58,000 bases of DNA. Origin: Adiantum capillus-veneris. Lineage: Eukaryota > Streptophyta > Polypodiopsida > Polypodiales > Pteridaceae. The stretch spans positions 58,832,209 to 58,890,208 of the forward strand of contig CM043971.1 of the NCBI GenBank assembly GCA_014529385.2. Reading direction: 5' to 3'. Below, piece by piece: positions 43,755 to 54,420 of the stretch. The notes under the pieces were generated by a model. That model was not told where the DNA came from and did not search any database. It was given only the letters and a program-made list of their open reading frames with translations. A program made the position numbers and the translations under genes. Each line of letters opens with the position of its first letter. The first letter of the stretch is position 1.

Positions 43755-45310
43755 CTCAGATGTCTTGTCTCTCTCTACCTCAGTGATCTCTCTTCTCCAC
43801 AAGTATGCCTTGTTCATGTGTTTGGCATTGCAGGTGTTCCAGATCGGAGTCTTCATTGCATATTCCGCTACCACCTTTGACAGATACCTACTTCAATCCT
43901 CTCCCATGCATATGTCAAAGAGAAAAATCAGGGTAGTTGGTGCCTAGATATAAGGATGTCGCTGGATCTGCTCAAATTCTTTCCTCATACATTGTTGTTT
44001 CCAACCAGGCATGTCAAACTACTGCCTTTACAAGGGGACATGCTTTGTATATGCAAAAGAAAGCTTAGCTTGCTAGTCTTGGGTCCACTCATGGCTTGAT
44101 GCAGCAACACCCTCGGGATGGTTGCAGGGCTTGAGAGCAGCCCCTTATTTTCCAACAAGAAAGATCTGAATTCTTCTATCATGCTTCACTATCTAGACAG
44201 ATTTAGTCAAGCTCCTCACATAAATAATATGTTTTCCTCGCTTTTTTCAGGAGTGCAGAAAACATTGTTCAGGTGCTCGGCGATATATCAAGAGTACTCC
44301 AGCCACACCAAGGCTCTGATGCCTGGCCTTTTATGCTCTCTCGTTCATGTCTGGTTGTCTACTAGGAGAGACCTAACTCGGCACAGGCCATGGCTCGCTA
44401 CGGAATAGAGCAATAGCCGCTGCTATAATGAAACTTTCCTTTATGAGATCAAGAAGGCCTCCAGCTAGGTGAGAGGACACATTGATTTGGTCAGCTGGTC
44501 AGAAGCCAGCCTCCTCTCTTTGCTTCAGTGGTCACAAGCATGCTGCCTAGATGCAGACCTATCGCAGATCATTGGCATAACTATCACCGGAAAGCTCACA
44601 GGGATTATGGAGCTTTTCTGATGATGATGGTAGTCTTGTGCCAGGCTCAACTCCATTCCCCACCACTCACTGTGACTAGAGATAATGGCCACTTCTCAGC
44701 TGAATTATGAGGCCAGCTTTGCAGTTTTCTAGTATTACCTTGGCATGAATCTGGACATCAGCTGGCCACTATTCCCTTGACAACTGTACGGGTGGCAGGG
44801 TCCATAGGCAAGAGGTATGATGTAGAGCCCACACACAAGGCTATCCATGCTTTACCCGTCAATCATTCAGATCAGTCAACGCATTTCATACTGCAGGCAC
44901 AAAAAAGTATCGTCATTGATTGTTTGAGTGATGATCTTACATGCGGCTTTCTTCAGTCTCAGACTAGGAAAATGGTTCGTCTTATGCACCTATATGCCAC
45001 CTTAATGAACATAAATCTGTTTGGATGGCCTACACTTCATGTTGTTCCCCTTGATAACAGACTCCTTGTAGCATCCCAGAGGAATTTTCATTCAGCTCTG
45101 TTCCCTCAAGCCCCCGCACGCGCGGACACACACACACACAGATTGCATTATCGTCCACGGAGGTCATATATGACCCATGTGACCGAAGACAAAAACATTA
45201 CAACACAGCCTTTTAAGTGAAGGCATTCGATACATATCAGTTAAGGACTGAGGGTCCGTCAATAGGGTAGAAGATAAGAAAAAGAAAAAAACAAGACCTA
45301 AACCTAAGTA
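43755..45310. other. Unassigned, exon-like host sequence
   Basis: No transposon motif. Plus-strand stretches look coding, for example 43765-43947 (ending RKIRVVGA-stop, with an internal TGGCATTGCAG acceptor-like site), 44250-44370 after a TTTTTTCAG acceptor-like site (ENIVQVLGDISRVLQPHQ in one frame), and 44777-45220 (147 codons, LPVNHSDQSTHFILQAQ). I cannot identify the protein. These could be exons of one decayed or intron-rich gene. Confidence 0.3.
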
Positions 45311-45315
45311 GGATT

Positions 45316-45348
<33 letters not shown>

Positions 45349-45352
<4 letters not shown>

Positions 45353-45868
45353 AATGAAATGTTTTATTAAACGTCTTCAAAAGGCCAAAATGACCTATGA
45401 GACCAAACCGGTACAATCCTGATGAATTGATACAATGTCAAGGTACAAAATAAAATGAGCGGAAATAAGATAAGTCTAAATGGTTACTGTCATGAATCTA
45501 CGTATCTCAGAGCTGTGTAGCACTATTAAGTGTGTGATGGTGAAACAGTGAGTAATACAATCTCAGTATATGAATAGGCGTCCCACATGTCGAGCTAAAG
45601 CAATCCGTATCCTCTATCGTAGTCTTTGTCGATGCTATGAGGTACCCCTTAGTCATGGGCGTCTAGATCTCCCTAGCTCCGTAGCCCAATCGATCAACTT
45701 ACCTCTGGTGTGGGTGATATCTCGGCTCTATTGAGTGGCCTGCTCCTCTGTCTGCCCAGTAGGTGGTCTAAAAAAATCTGTAATCTACCTTTGAGTTTAT
45801 CTCGCAACAAGCTCTCTGTATGTCTACGTATCTTGAGCAAAAACAAGTGATAAAATCACGAGGCCTGC
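45349..45868 (-). mobile_element. LINE family B copy B5, 5'-truncated 3' end
   Basis: On minus: the LFLLKIRRH block, then the PIP box with a TAG in place of the second Gln (45770-45793), then the 3' UTR with hairpin (45373-45403) and a CATTT tail. The tail meets (GA)n on plus (45319-45348), i.e. (TC)n in the element's orientation. Confidence 0.8.
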
Positions 45869-45941
45869 CCTTGAGAGCAACAGTGAAAGGTTTAAAAAAC
45901 CACCATATCAATTTTAAAAACGCATAATGATGAGGCTTCAG

Positions 45942-45943
<2 letters not shown>

Positions 45944-46020
<77 letters not shown>
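45944..46020. repeat. (TC)n microsatellite at the 5' edge of B4
   Basis: About 38 TC units, uninterrupted, ending exactly where the B4 5' UTR begins. Confidence 0.95.
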
Positions 46021-46024
<4 letters not shown>

Positions 46025-46492
46025 GCGCTGCCTCACCTGAGCTGCTGCGGACTGTCCCTGCTCAAGCCTGCCTGCGCGCTGCCTCACCTGAGTCACCTGC
46101 ACGCTGTCTTCTCACGCCGCCCCTGTTTATCACCCCATCGCAGGCAGTTTCTCTGCGTGCTGTCCCTGCTCACGTCGCCCTGCTCACCCCATCGCTGGTA
46201 GTATTTCGTGCGCCCCCGCCCCCCCCCCCCCCCCCCCCCGGCCTGCAGGTGCAGGGAATTTACAGCCTTCGACTCAGCCCTTCAAGAATTTGAAAACAGA
46301 GAGACAAAATCTCAAAATTTCACAGGGTTTTTTTTTACAAGAAAATTGGAAACTGCAGAACTCACAGAAATTGCAAAATTGACAATGTATGCCATGTAGG
46401 CTTAGTGTGGAAACACATGTATGCATAATGCGGTGAATGTAGTTTGGTCTCTCCTCTCTCTTAGAAAGTGAAACAAATAAGGCAAGAAAAAA

Positions 46493-47362
46493 ATGGCGGC
46501 GCACTTCATGGTCACAAGCAAGAGGATGACAGTCATTGAAAGGGAGTTGAAAGAATGCAGAGCTCACATGGATGAGTGGAAGAAAGAGAAGAACTTAATT
46601 CTTGAATGGAAAAAGAGGGAGGAACAGGCGAGGGAACTAGAGCGCAAGGAGTTCCGGGATGAAATTCAAGCTCTAAAAGGTAGCATCTCAACCCTTCGGA
46701 AGGAACTCGACGAAACCAAAGAGGGAGGACGCCTTGAAGATGGAGAAATTCAACCATCAATGATAGATAAGTTGAATAGTATACGAGCACAAGTCAAAGA
46801 AATAAAGGAGGAAGGGGAAAAGAAGACCTCATGGGTGGAGGTTCTATCCAAAATGCAAAAGAAGATGGAAGAGGCTGAAAAGTGGATTGAAGTTGTCAAG
46901 AAGGGTAAGGGCAAGGACACTCCGACTACACCCGACATCATCAACAAGACACTAGAAGAGGAACAACGAAGAAGGGTACGCGCTCTACACGTGAGAGTGA
47001 CCGGCCTGAAAGATTCAGATAAGGTGGACCAAGAGGTGAAGAGCCTCATTTCAATGATGGGGGTGGAGAAGCCCTCGCACACACAAGCTTGGAGAGTGGG
47101 CAAGAAGAGTGAAGGTAATGGGGAGAGTTCAAAAGAACGGGCTCTCATTTTGCGCTTTCCCTCCATGGAAGAAAAGAAAGACTTTTTAAAGAAGAGGCCA
47201 ACCCTCAAGAAAACAGGTATTTTTTTAGGAGATGATCTTACGCTCTCACAGCTTGCACATATGAGAGAGGTCATGCCGGAGATTATAGCAGCAAGGGAGA
47301 AGGGAAAGTTAGCCTTCTACAGAAATGGACAAGTAGTGATTATAGAGCACCGCTCTACATGA
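46493..47362 (+). CDS. LINE family B ORF1 protein, intact
   Basis: 289 codons. The start ATG at 46493 opens the frame after the 5' UTR. Residues about 1-90 are highly charged with heptads (ERELKECRAHMDEWKKEK), a predicted coiled coil. About 95-145 is a linker with WVEVLSKMQKKMEEAEKWIE. About 155-235 is RRM-like (RALHVRVTGLKDSDKV, AWRVGKK, ALILRFPSMEEKKDF). About 240-285 is CTD-like (TGIFLGDDLTLSQLAHMREV...FYRNGQVVII). This is the trimeric RNA-chaperone layout of animal L1 ORF1p, unlike the CCHC ORF1 of family A. The terminal codon is TGA followed by CGG; the same frame stays open beyond it into ORF2. Expression is not shown. Confidence 0.85.
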   Translation: MAAHFMVTSKRMTVIERELKECRAHMDEWKKEKNLILEWKKREEQARELERKEFRDEIQALKGSISTLRKELDETKEGGRLEDGEIQPSMIDKLNSIRAQVKEIKEEGEKKTSWVEVLSKMQKKMEEAEKWIEVVKKGKGKDTPTTPDIINKTLEEEQRRRVRALHVRVTGLKDSDKVDQEVKSLISMMGVEKPSHTQAWRVGKKSEGNGESSKERALILRFPSMEEKKDFLKKRPTLKKTGIFLGDDLTLSQLAHMREVMPEIIAAREKGKLAFYRNGQVVIIEHRST

Positions 47363-50300
47363 CGGTGCAAGACCTATGGGACCACTCTCAGGATGGCGGT
47401 TTGGAACTGTAATGGTTCGTATAGACTTGATGTGGGGGCCTTTGAGGACAGCTTCAGAGACAGAGACATTGTTTTCTACTCAGAGACTCATCAGGCTCCA
47501 GGACAGTTGATGCCGCATATATCAGGATACAGATGGGAGACAGCTTGCCGGACATGCACCAGATCTACGCATGGGACTAGAGGATCAAGAGGTGTAGCAG
47601 ATCTTTTCAAAGAGGAGCTCCAACCACTACTGCACATAGTTCGGAGAGATGATCAGGCCAGATACTTGTGGGTGAGGCTGAGGGCAGAGACAGGACGTTT
47701 CTTGTACATCGCCATATGCTATTTTCCTCCCAGCACTTCAGTATATGCTTCACCCAGAGGACAGTCTCCTTAGGGATGGAGACATCATACTTTTGGGAGA
47801 TTTCAATGCCCGTACAGGCAGCTCACAGACGGTTTTCTATGACACCTCAAAGGAGATGCTCAGAGAGCTAGAGCTAGAGGCGATGGGGCTTGAGAGATGC
47901 TCACACGACAGAGAGCATACAGAGTATGGGAGATACCTGAGGGAGATTACGACTACTCACAATTTAGCCATACTGAATGGCTTACCGACTTTCCCATCTT
48001 CTACAGGTTTTACTTGTTTTCCACGCAGACATGGGTCCAGTATTGTAGACTGTTATGACACATCCGAGCTTTATCTCTCACATTCAGGATTTCACAGTGG
48101 GGCCCAGGCCTGTTGGGACAGTAGTAGATCATGCACTTTTGACATTATCAGTCTCCTTTGAGTACAATACATCTCAGGCCTCACGGGGTGGTAGACATCC
48201 ACGCTATACTTTTACACCAAAGACTGACTCAATCTATGCAGAGGAGATACGTAGGCTTTTATGCACATTAGAGCAAGTATACACGGTGGAGGAGATCACA
48301 TCTATGCTGACAGTGACATTGCATGGGGCAGCGACAGAGGCATACCCATACACTCAGCCTGGTCAGAGACGTCGTTCTGGCACATGCCTCAGAACAGCTG
48401 GTATGATGAGGAGTGTCGACAGAGGAGAGCTCAGATACAGCAGGAGCTTGCATTGGGAGTGATCACCTGTAGACAGTCTCGTATTGCTACACGACGACTA
48501 GTGCGACGGAAGAAACGAGCTTTCTTGGTCCAGATGGAGCAAGATTTATATCAACTCTTCCTTAGTAGAGATTCAGGAGAGGCTTCGTGTCTATTCCATG
48601 AGCAGTCTCCCCCACCAGTGATTACTTCTACTAAGATATGGGGGCAGTATGCAGCATCCTTATACATTGTACCTGGACAGACACCACTACCAGATCCACC
48701 ACAACCATGTCCGGCTGCGAGCACCTTCTTTACCACTGAGATGGTAAAGGAGGCCATTGATAGGATGAAGACCAGACGGGCACAGGATCATGAGGGTTTG
48801 GTAGCAGAGCACATTATACATGCTGGGGATTTGTTGGCAGAGATGCTTGCACGGTTATTCAACCGTGTCATGTGTGAGGGCTTTCCTGAGTCTTGGAGAT
48901 TATCTACTATTGTACCTATCTTCAAGATGGGAGACCCCACAGTGCTGGGAATTACCGTACTATCATGGTAGGACACACATTGGCACGGTTGTATGCATCC
49001 ATCCTTGAACATAGGCTAAGCAGTTGGGCAGAGATTATGGGCATACGGGCACCTGGGCAGGCTGGTTTCAGGAGGGGTTTCTCCACACTAGATCATGTCT
49101 TTACACTCAGAGCTATCATTGAGGAGGGTCGAGCACATGGTAGACGGATTTATTGCAGCTTTGTAGACTTCCGCAAAGCTTTTCACACAGTACCGAGGGC
49201 CAAATTGAAGCGCCGACTTATGGAATTGGGGGTACCCACAGAGCTGATATGGGGGATTATGGCATTGTACAGTTCAATGATGGGTCATGTACGCACATCA
49301 GAGGGGATATCTGACATAGTTCACTCCACTATCGGAGTGAAACACGGATGCCCATTGTCCTCTACTTTATTTGGTATGTATGTTGATGAGGTCTCTGATT
49401 ATATTGACAGAGGAGGAGATAGAGGTGCTCAGCTTGCGGGGACATGGATCCCTCTGTTATTGTATGCTGTGTTGATATCAGACTCCCCAAAGGGTATGCA
49501 GAGACATTTGGACGCATTGCATAGTTTTGCAGTGGATAGTGGATTGTCTGTCAACCTTGGTAAAACCAAGGTCATGGTATTTAATACCACGCCACAGTGG
49601 GTTAGGAGATCAGCACCTACATTCACATATGGGCGGGACAATATGGAGTACACTGATGCATACACATATCTTGGGGTGGTCTTTAGTGGACCGAGGTTCA
49701 CACTGAAAGGGGCAGCAGACACTAGATTGACTCGTGCCTATGCAGCCGTAGGCGGTTTGGAGAGGATTTGTTCGCAGGTTCAGTTCCAGGAACCTCGAAC
49801 AAAGCTCTGGCTTTTCAACACTTTGGTCGCTCCAGTTATGCACTACGGGGTTCAGGTTTGGGGACCGTCTGTTGACAGTGCTGGATGGAGTAATATGGAG
49901 AGACCCTTGATACTTATGATTTCTAGGCTGATTAGAGCCAAGGCCTCGGTTCCACATGACATCATACGAGCGGAGCTGGCTGCCCCACCTATGGAGGTTG
50001 AGTATCACCAGATCAGTATCATTTGTACACAGCTTATGGGACACCACCACGGACAGGTATGCTAGACTTTCTCTTGAGTCATCCAAACAGCTGGCATTAC
50101 AGGGAGATACATCATGTTGGTATGCACAGATGAGCTCATGGTTTCAGAGGCATGGTTTCAGCATGGACAGGGTGCCCCCTTTCCAGTATTCTCTTGATGC
50201 ACCATCTTTGGCTCTTACACGGATGGAGAGTGCTAGACTCATTCGGCAGGATCTTATCCAGCTTGATAGCAAGAGGACATGGATAGAGCAATCACGGGAG

Positions 50301-50954
50301 TTGTGTACGAAGAGGGCTTTCTATAGAGAGCATCTTCTCCAACTCAAGACAGATGGATTTGTCACACGGCCCAGCTACATGGACACACATCTATCTCATG
50401 GGTTACGATGTGCCATAGGCCAGATTCGCACATCTTCACACCAGCTTGGGATTGAGACAGGTAGATTCAGAGGCATACCAGCAGACAGTAGGATTTGTCA
50501 GTTATGCCATGCAGAGCCACAGACAGAGTTTCACTACATATGTCTCTGCACAATCTACTATGAGATACGGAGACGCTTTCATTGTTTATTCAAAGATGGT
50601 TTTGACTCGTTAGATAGAGTGATGAGATATCAAGATCAAAGGTGTCTCAGATTATTTCTACTTGAGATACAGAGACATAGAGACGCTCTATTGAGAGGGC
50701 AAAGACAGAGATAGTCCCAAAGACACATCTCAGATTTCTTCAGTCTGAGTACCACAGAGGCAGAGGGGACACCATCATCACAGAGCTCGGTTCCCACCCA
50801 TACACACACCAGCGGTACTCTCATTAACCGAGCTATAGAGTTGGGGAGATCGAGACGACCGCGACTGAGGAGGGGAGCCACCCAGCACCGGCGGAGATTG
50901 CGGCAGAGGATCCACAGGATTCTAGCACGACACCCTGAGTGTCGACCAATATAG
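47363..50954 (+). pseudogene. LINE family B ORF2 of B4 (EN, RT, Cys-His, PIP box), broken
   Basis: After the ORF1 TGA the frame continues RCKTYGTTLRM into AVWNCNGSYRLD. Endonuclease motifs: SETHQAPGQ, AICYFPPSTS, GDFNARTG (about 47799), VVDHALL. RT motifs: VGHTLARLYASILE, YCSFVDFRKAFHTVPRAKL (about 49151), GVKHGCPLSSTLF (about 49337), then LLLYA-VLISDSP where nine bases coding the Asp pair are deleted (about 49464). NTTPQWVRRSAP, TYLGVVFSG and VMHYGVQVWGPS follow. C-terminal part 49956-50714: a Cys-His cluster CQLCHAEPQTEFHYICLC and LLEIQRHRDALLRG. A TAG (50712) replaces CAG, then QRHISDFF (50718-50741) and the Arg-rich tail end at TAG 50952. Frameshifts also occur near 47760, 48060, 48400, 48950 and 50000. 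Confidence 0.85.
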
Positions 50955-51145
50955 GCTCCATCCCATTGCTTTATTATATCATGGTGACACTTATCCCCAC
51001 TTTGTACCTTTGTGGCATGATACCATTGCTCAGCCTACCAGCCACCCATAGGAGTCGGTAGCTTTCCTATTATCTCAGTTCTTTGTTTGTAGTTTTCTTT
51101 GTTTGTACCTAGACTTGGTACTAGACTCATCATTGTAATCAGTTG

Positions 51146-51176
51146 GTCTCATAGGTCATTTTGGCCTTTTGTAGAC
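51146..51176 (+). promoter_or_regulatory. LINE family B 3' UTR hairpin
   Basis: GTCT-cat-AGGTC-atttt-GGCCT-tttgt-AGAC. Confidence 0.7.
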
Positions 51177-51193
51177 GTTAATATATCATTTCA

Positions 51194-51197
<4 letters not shown>

Positions 51198-51247
<50 letters not shown>
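51198..51247. repeat. (TG)n microsatellite at the B4 3' end
   Basis: About 25 units directly after the CATTTC tail. Confidence 0.95.
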
Positions 51248-51249
<2 letters not shown>

Positions 51250-51250
<1 letters not shown>

Positions 51251-51800
51251 AAACCAGTAGCAATGCAATGGTTGAATTCAGTAAATGGGGCTTGTACATA
51301 AAGCAAAATAGCTACTAGAATGCCTATGTGTTAAATACAGCACTATACTGGGTGCCCGACAAACATTGTGCCACCTCACGATTACTCTCTAAACTCCAAA
51401 CTTGAATTAATTGATCTCAAGATTCCGAAGGAAGAGAAATGAGGTGCAGGCTAACACGAGTGTGGGATGGCACCAACAGGACTGTGTTGCATCCCGCGAT
51501 GACAATTTGCATGATAAGACGTCGGCAGCAGCAGCAGTTACTAGTAAGCACTAACATAAACCCTAATAACCATTCAGCTTGTACTAATTCTTACCTCCAA
51601 CGTTATGGTCCTCTTCTTTGTAGCATCCCGCTCTCCAGCTGCCAGCTGCTACATCTGTGCTGAAGGGCAACAGCACTGTTGCCGCCGCCGCAATCGCTGC
51701 TTCTCCCCCCTCCTGTCTCTGAAGCTCCCCCTCCTGCTCTTCAGTCTCCTCCTGCACCGGCGTCACTTGTTGCCCTTCCCCTCCCCCACCCCATCACCTG
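51250..51800. other. Unassigned; possible 5' region of the terpene synthase relic
   Basis: Non-coding to about 51600, then CT-rich and open in several frames without a known motif. It may include the N-terminus or promoter of the adjacent MTPSL pseudogene. Confidence 0.35.
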
Positions 51801-51819
51801 CCTTTTTTTCGTTCGTCAC

Positions 51820-52563
51820 CACCCCGCTTACAAATCAGTACGATCAGAATGCGAGCGATGGTCCCTCTCCTTCTTCAACCCCTCCTCCCGCGCGACTCCA
51901 TTCGCCCCTCGTGCCTTCGGAGTCTCTTTCCCCTCCTCCTTGCCTCTTTCTACCCTTTCACCATCGCCAGAGAGCGCCTTGTCCTGCTCATCAACTTCAC
52001 CACTTGGCTCTTCCTCCTCGATGACACTATTGAGGAGGCAGATGGTCAGACCGCAGTTGAAGTGGGCGAGCCTTTGCCACCGTGATCAGCGCTACCTTCT
52101 CTCGCCCGACAGGCCAAGCTATCCAGTACAAACGACAGACCAGCGCATAGTGTCGTTCATGGTACGTTTTCAGGTGGAGGTCTGGGAGAAGAATCAAGAT
52201 GTGTAGAGGGATGTCAGACGGGCTGCAAAGGAGGTTGGCGGGGGAAATGTTGAGGTCGATGGAGGCGATGAAGGATATATGGGTGTCAACTGTCAAGGCA
52301 GAAGGGGCTTAGTGATTACATTGGGAAAGAGATGATGGAGCTGAGCATAGAGAACGGGTTTGCGTGGCCAACGTTGCTGTTGATAGAGTATGCACTGCGG
52401 GTGGAGTTGCCGGGAACCAGTGCATGTGAGCTGCCGGGGAAAATGGGGGAGGTGATGCACAAGATGACAGAGGCCACAGCCACGGCCTACAATGTAATTC
52501 TGGTGAATGATCTGTTCTCGTCGGGGAAGGAAATGGCAAACATGGAGGCCACGGAGGGCCCTT
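51820..52563 (+). pseudogene. Microbial-type terpene synthase-like (MTPSL) gene, broken
   Basis: Class I terpene synthases ionise prenyl diphosphates using two metal-binding motifs. Here HPAYKSVRSECERWSLSFFN (about 51820-51880) matches the N-terminal helix of the family. After a frame change, ERLVLLINFTTWLFLLDDTIEE gives the DDxxE motif (52020-52037). After further frame changes or a missed intron, 52332-52565 gives ENGFAWPTLLLIEYALRVELPG and the NSE motif NDLFSSGKE (52506-52532), spaced about 160 codons from DDxxE. The single-domain spacing and motifs fit MTPSL of non-seed plants, not the two- or three-domain plant TPS. The segment between (52085-52330) has stops in all frames, and the C-terminal helices are not visible. 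Probably a pseudogene, although introns could explain part of it. Confidence 0.7.
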
Positions 52564-52829
52564 AGCAGCAGCTCCCAGGGCTCCCCCACCTGTTGCCAAG
52601 ACCTCACAAGGCAGTTGGCAAAGTTCCCTCCTGGTCACATTTCTACCCTGGCTCTCCTTCGACCTGCGTGTCCTTCACAGAGCTTATCTTATGGGACTTC
52701 AAGCTGATGCTAAGGTCTGCACAAGACCCACTCTTGACGACATGCATAATGGCTCCAGCCAAAGCATGGTCTGTAGCCAATGAACCAAGGCAGTGCAAAA
52801 TAATGCCATTGCACATCTGCTCACCAGTC
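52564..52829. other. Flank between MTPSL relic and LTR element
   Basis: Open in one plus frame (52593-52916) but without a recognised motif. It may hold the decayed 3' end of the MTPSL gene. Confidence 0.3.
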
Positions 52830-54025
52830 TATCACGTGACACATCCCAACCCTATGTGTCCGTGGACAAGCTACACCATAGCAGGGTTCTCGTCAATCAA
52901 GTCAAGTCTAGATTAGCGGTGATCTGGCACTTTTGTGAGTCTATTCGTAGACCGTGCATGCCCAATCACTTAGCATAGATGCATATCCTCCGGTTGCACA
53001 CAGCATGATCATCGGAATTCCCATCAAAATCCATTAGCATCAGTTAGGGGAATTTTCCAATGCATTTAGCCTATTTTCCTATTTATTGGGATTTTCACTT
53101 ATTATTTTTAAGTGACTTTCCAACAAAAGTAGGTAGGGCAATTTTGCTAAGTTAATATATAAGCAAACCCAAGTTAGCATAATTTGGCAGATGAACAGAG
53201 AACACAATAGACTTCCCCAAGCAGCAGGTGTTCCCTCCCTCTCTCAGCAAGACCCTCTCCAAGCCATCTTGGGAGACCCCTTCACCCACAGCCATCAGAG
53301 TTCTGGATCACCGCCTAGCATCTCATCTCTCTTGCGTTTTCCCCCAGCAACCATCGCCAGCAAGCCATTGAGCCTAGCATTTTCAGCATTACAAGGATCG
53401 CCAGCAAAGAGACCAGATCAGCGTTTTTTCACACAGTTCAGGCCAGCGTTTTTGCAAGCCTCTAACGCCAGCCAAACCCAGCCTTTACAGCGATTTCAGC
53501 CCCTTACCACCCTGCTGTGGCAGCATTTTCAGCAGCCTGTCGAAACCCTAAAAACGCAGCAAACCCTAAAAACCAGCGTTTTCTGTCAGCAGCTATACCA
53601 ACGAATTCTTCATCAGTTCAGCAATAGGAAACAGTCCAGATCAGCCACAAAAGAGTCCCAGTTCCAGCCATGAAGCCGTCGTCGTCACCATCGTCGTCGT
53701 AACCATCGTCGTCATCGGCATAGTCCAACAGCATCAGTCCTTTGCATTCGCATTGTACTCTTTCATGCAATCAAGTAGACCACTCTCGCCGACGAGAGTG
53801 GGGCCTTCGGAGGAGGGTTTTACAACCCCTCGGTGTCGTATCTCTTCTCTCTCCTTCTCTCAGTCTCATTCATTTGCACGCACTAGATCCACTCACTTTG
53901 TTCATGATCACCACACTCTCTATAAGACGGAAAGCTCTCTCTTTCCCTAAGAACTAAAAGGAACCTTGAGCAGTACAGATCACTAATCTTGAGAAAATAC
54001 AACATTCATTCCGCTGCACCTAACA
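52830..54025 (+). repeat. 5' LTR, 1196 bp
   Basis: Starts TATCACGTGACAC (3' LTR: TGTCACGTGACAC) and ends CTAACA just before the PBS. The start contains CACGTG, a G-box-like palindrome. An AT-rich TTAATATATAAGC at about 53152-53164 is a possible TATA box; the Pro/Ser/Gln-rich frame after it (53191-53673) is probably not a gene. Confidence 0.9.
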
Positions 54026-54038
54026 TTGGTATCAGAGC
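54026..54038 (+). promoter_or_regulatory. Primer-binding site, initiator tRNA-Met type
   Basis: TTGGTATCAGAGC directly follows the LTR end; TGGTATCAGAGC is the standard plant tRNA-iMet primer site. Confidence 0.9.
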
Positions 54039-54420
54039 TTTCGAAGTGTTCTGCATTACTCAAGGAAACAACCACAAGAACCACAAGAATTTTTTTTGCT
54101 TGTTGCGATCGCACGAACCCAAGTGTACTTGGGCGTGGCGATTCCTAATCGTGTTTGGTTGAAAAGTGACAGGAATCCCAAGAAAGAAGGGCTTGTCCAG
54201 CCTCCCCTTGTGTCTCTTTTCACTCATTGAGAGCGGACCGTGCACTTAGCGGCCAGCCAATCGACGTGAGGTGGGAAAAAGCAACCTTGGTGTGAGCGCA
54301 AGGCCACCAAGGGGTGCGCCCGCAGAAAAGAGTAGAACTCGCGTGAAGAGAAGATCCTTCTCCAACGCGATTGGCAAGCGAAAGAAAACCTCAAGAACCC
54401 CAAGAACCCAAGACCCTCAA

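Larger units (their letters stand above)
46021..51197 (+). mobile_element. LINE family B copy B4, full-length with intact ORF1
   Basis: 5' UTR (46021-46492) with GCGCGCTGCCTCACCTGAG repeats and a C21 run; ORF1 46493-47362 open; ORF2 47363-50954 in the same frame but broken; 3' UTR with hairpin (51146-51176); CATTT tail meeting (TG)n (51198-51247). It lies between a (TC)n on its left and a (TG)n on its right. A 9-nt deletion removes the catalytic Asp pair of the RT. Confidence 0.9.

Noticed and set aside
53191-53673. 160-codon ORF in the 5' LTR
   Set aside because: It lies entirely within the LTR and its Gln/Pro-rich sequence matches no protein; more likely untranslated leader, though expression was not tested.
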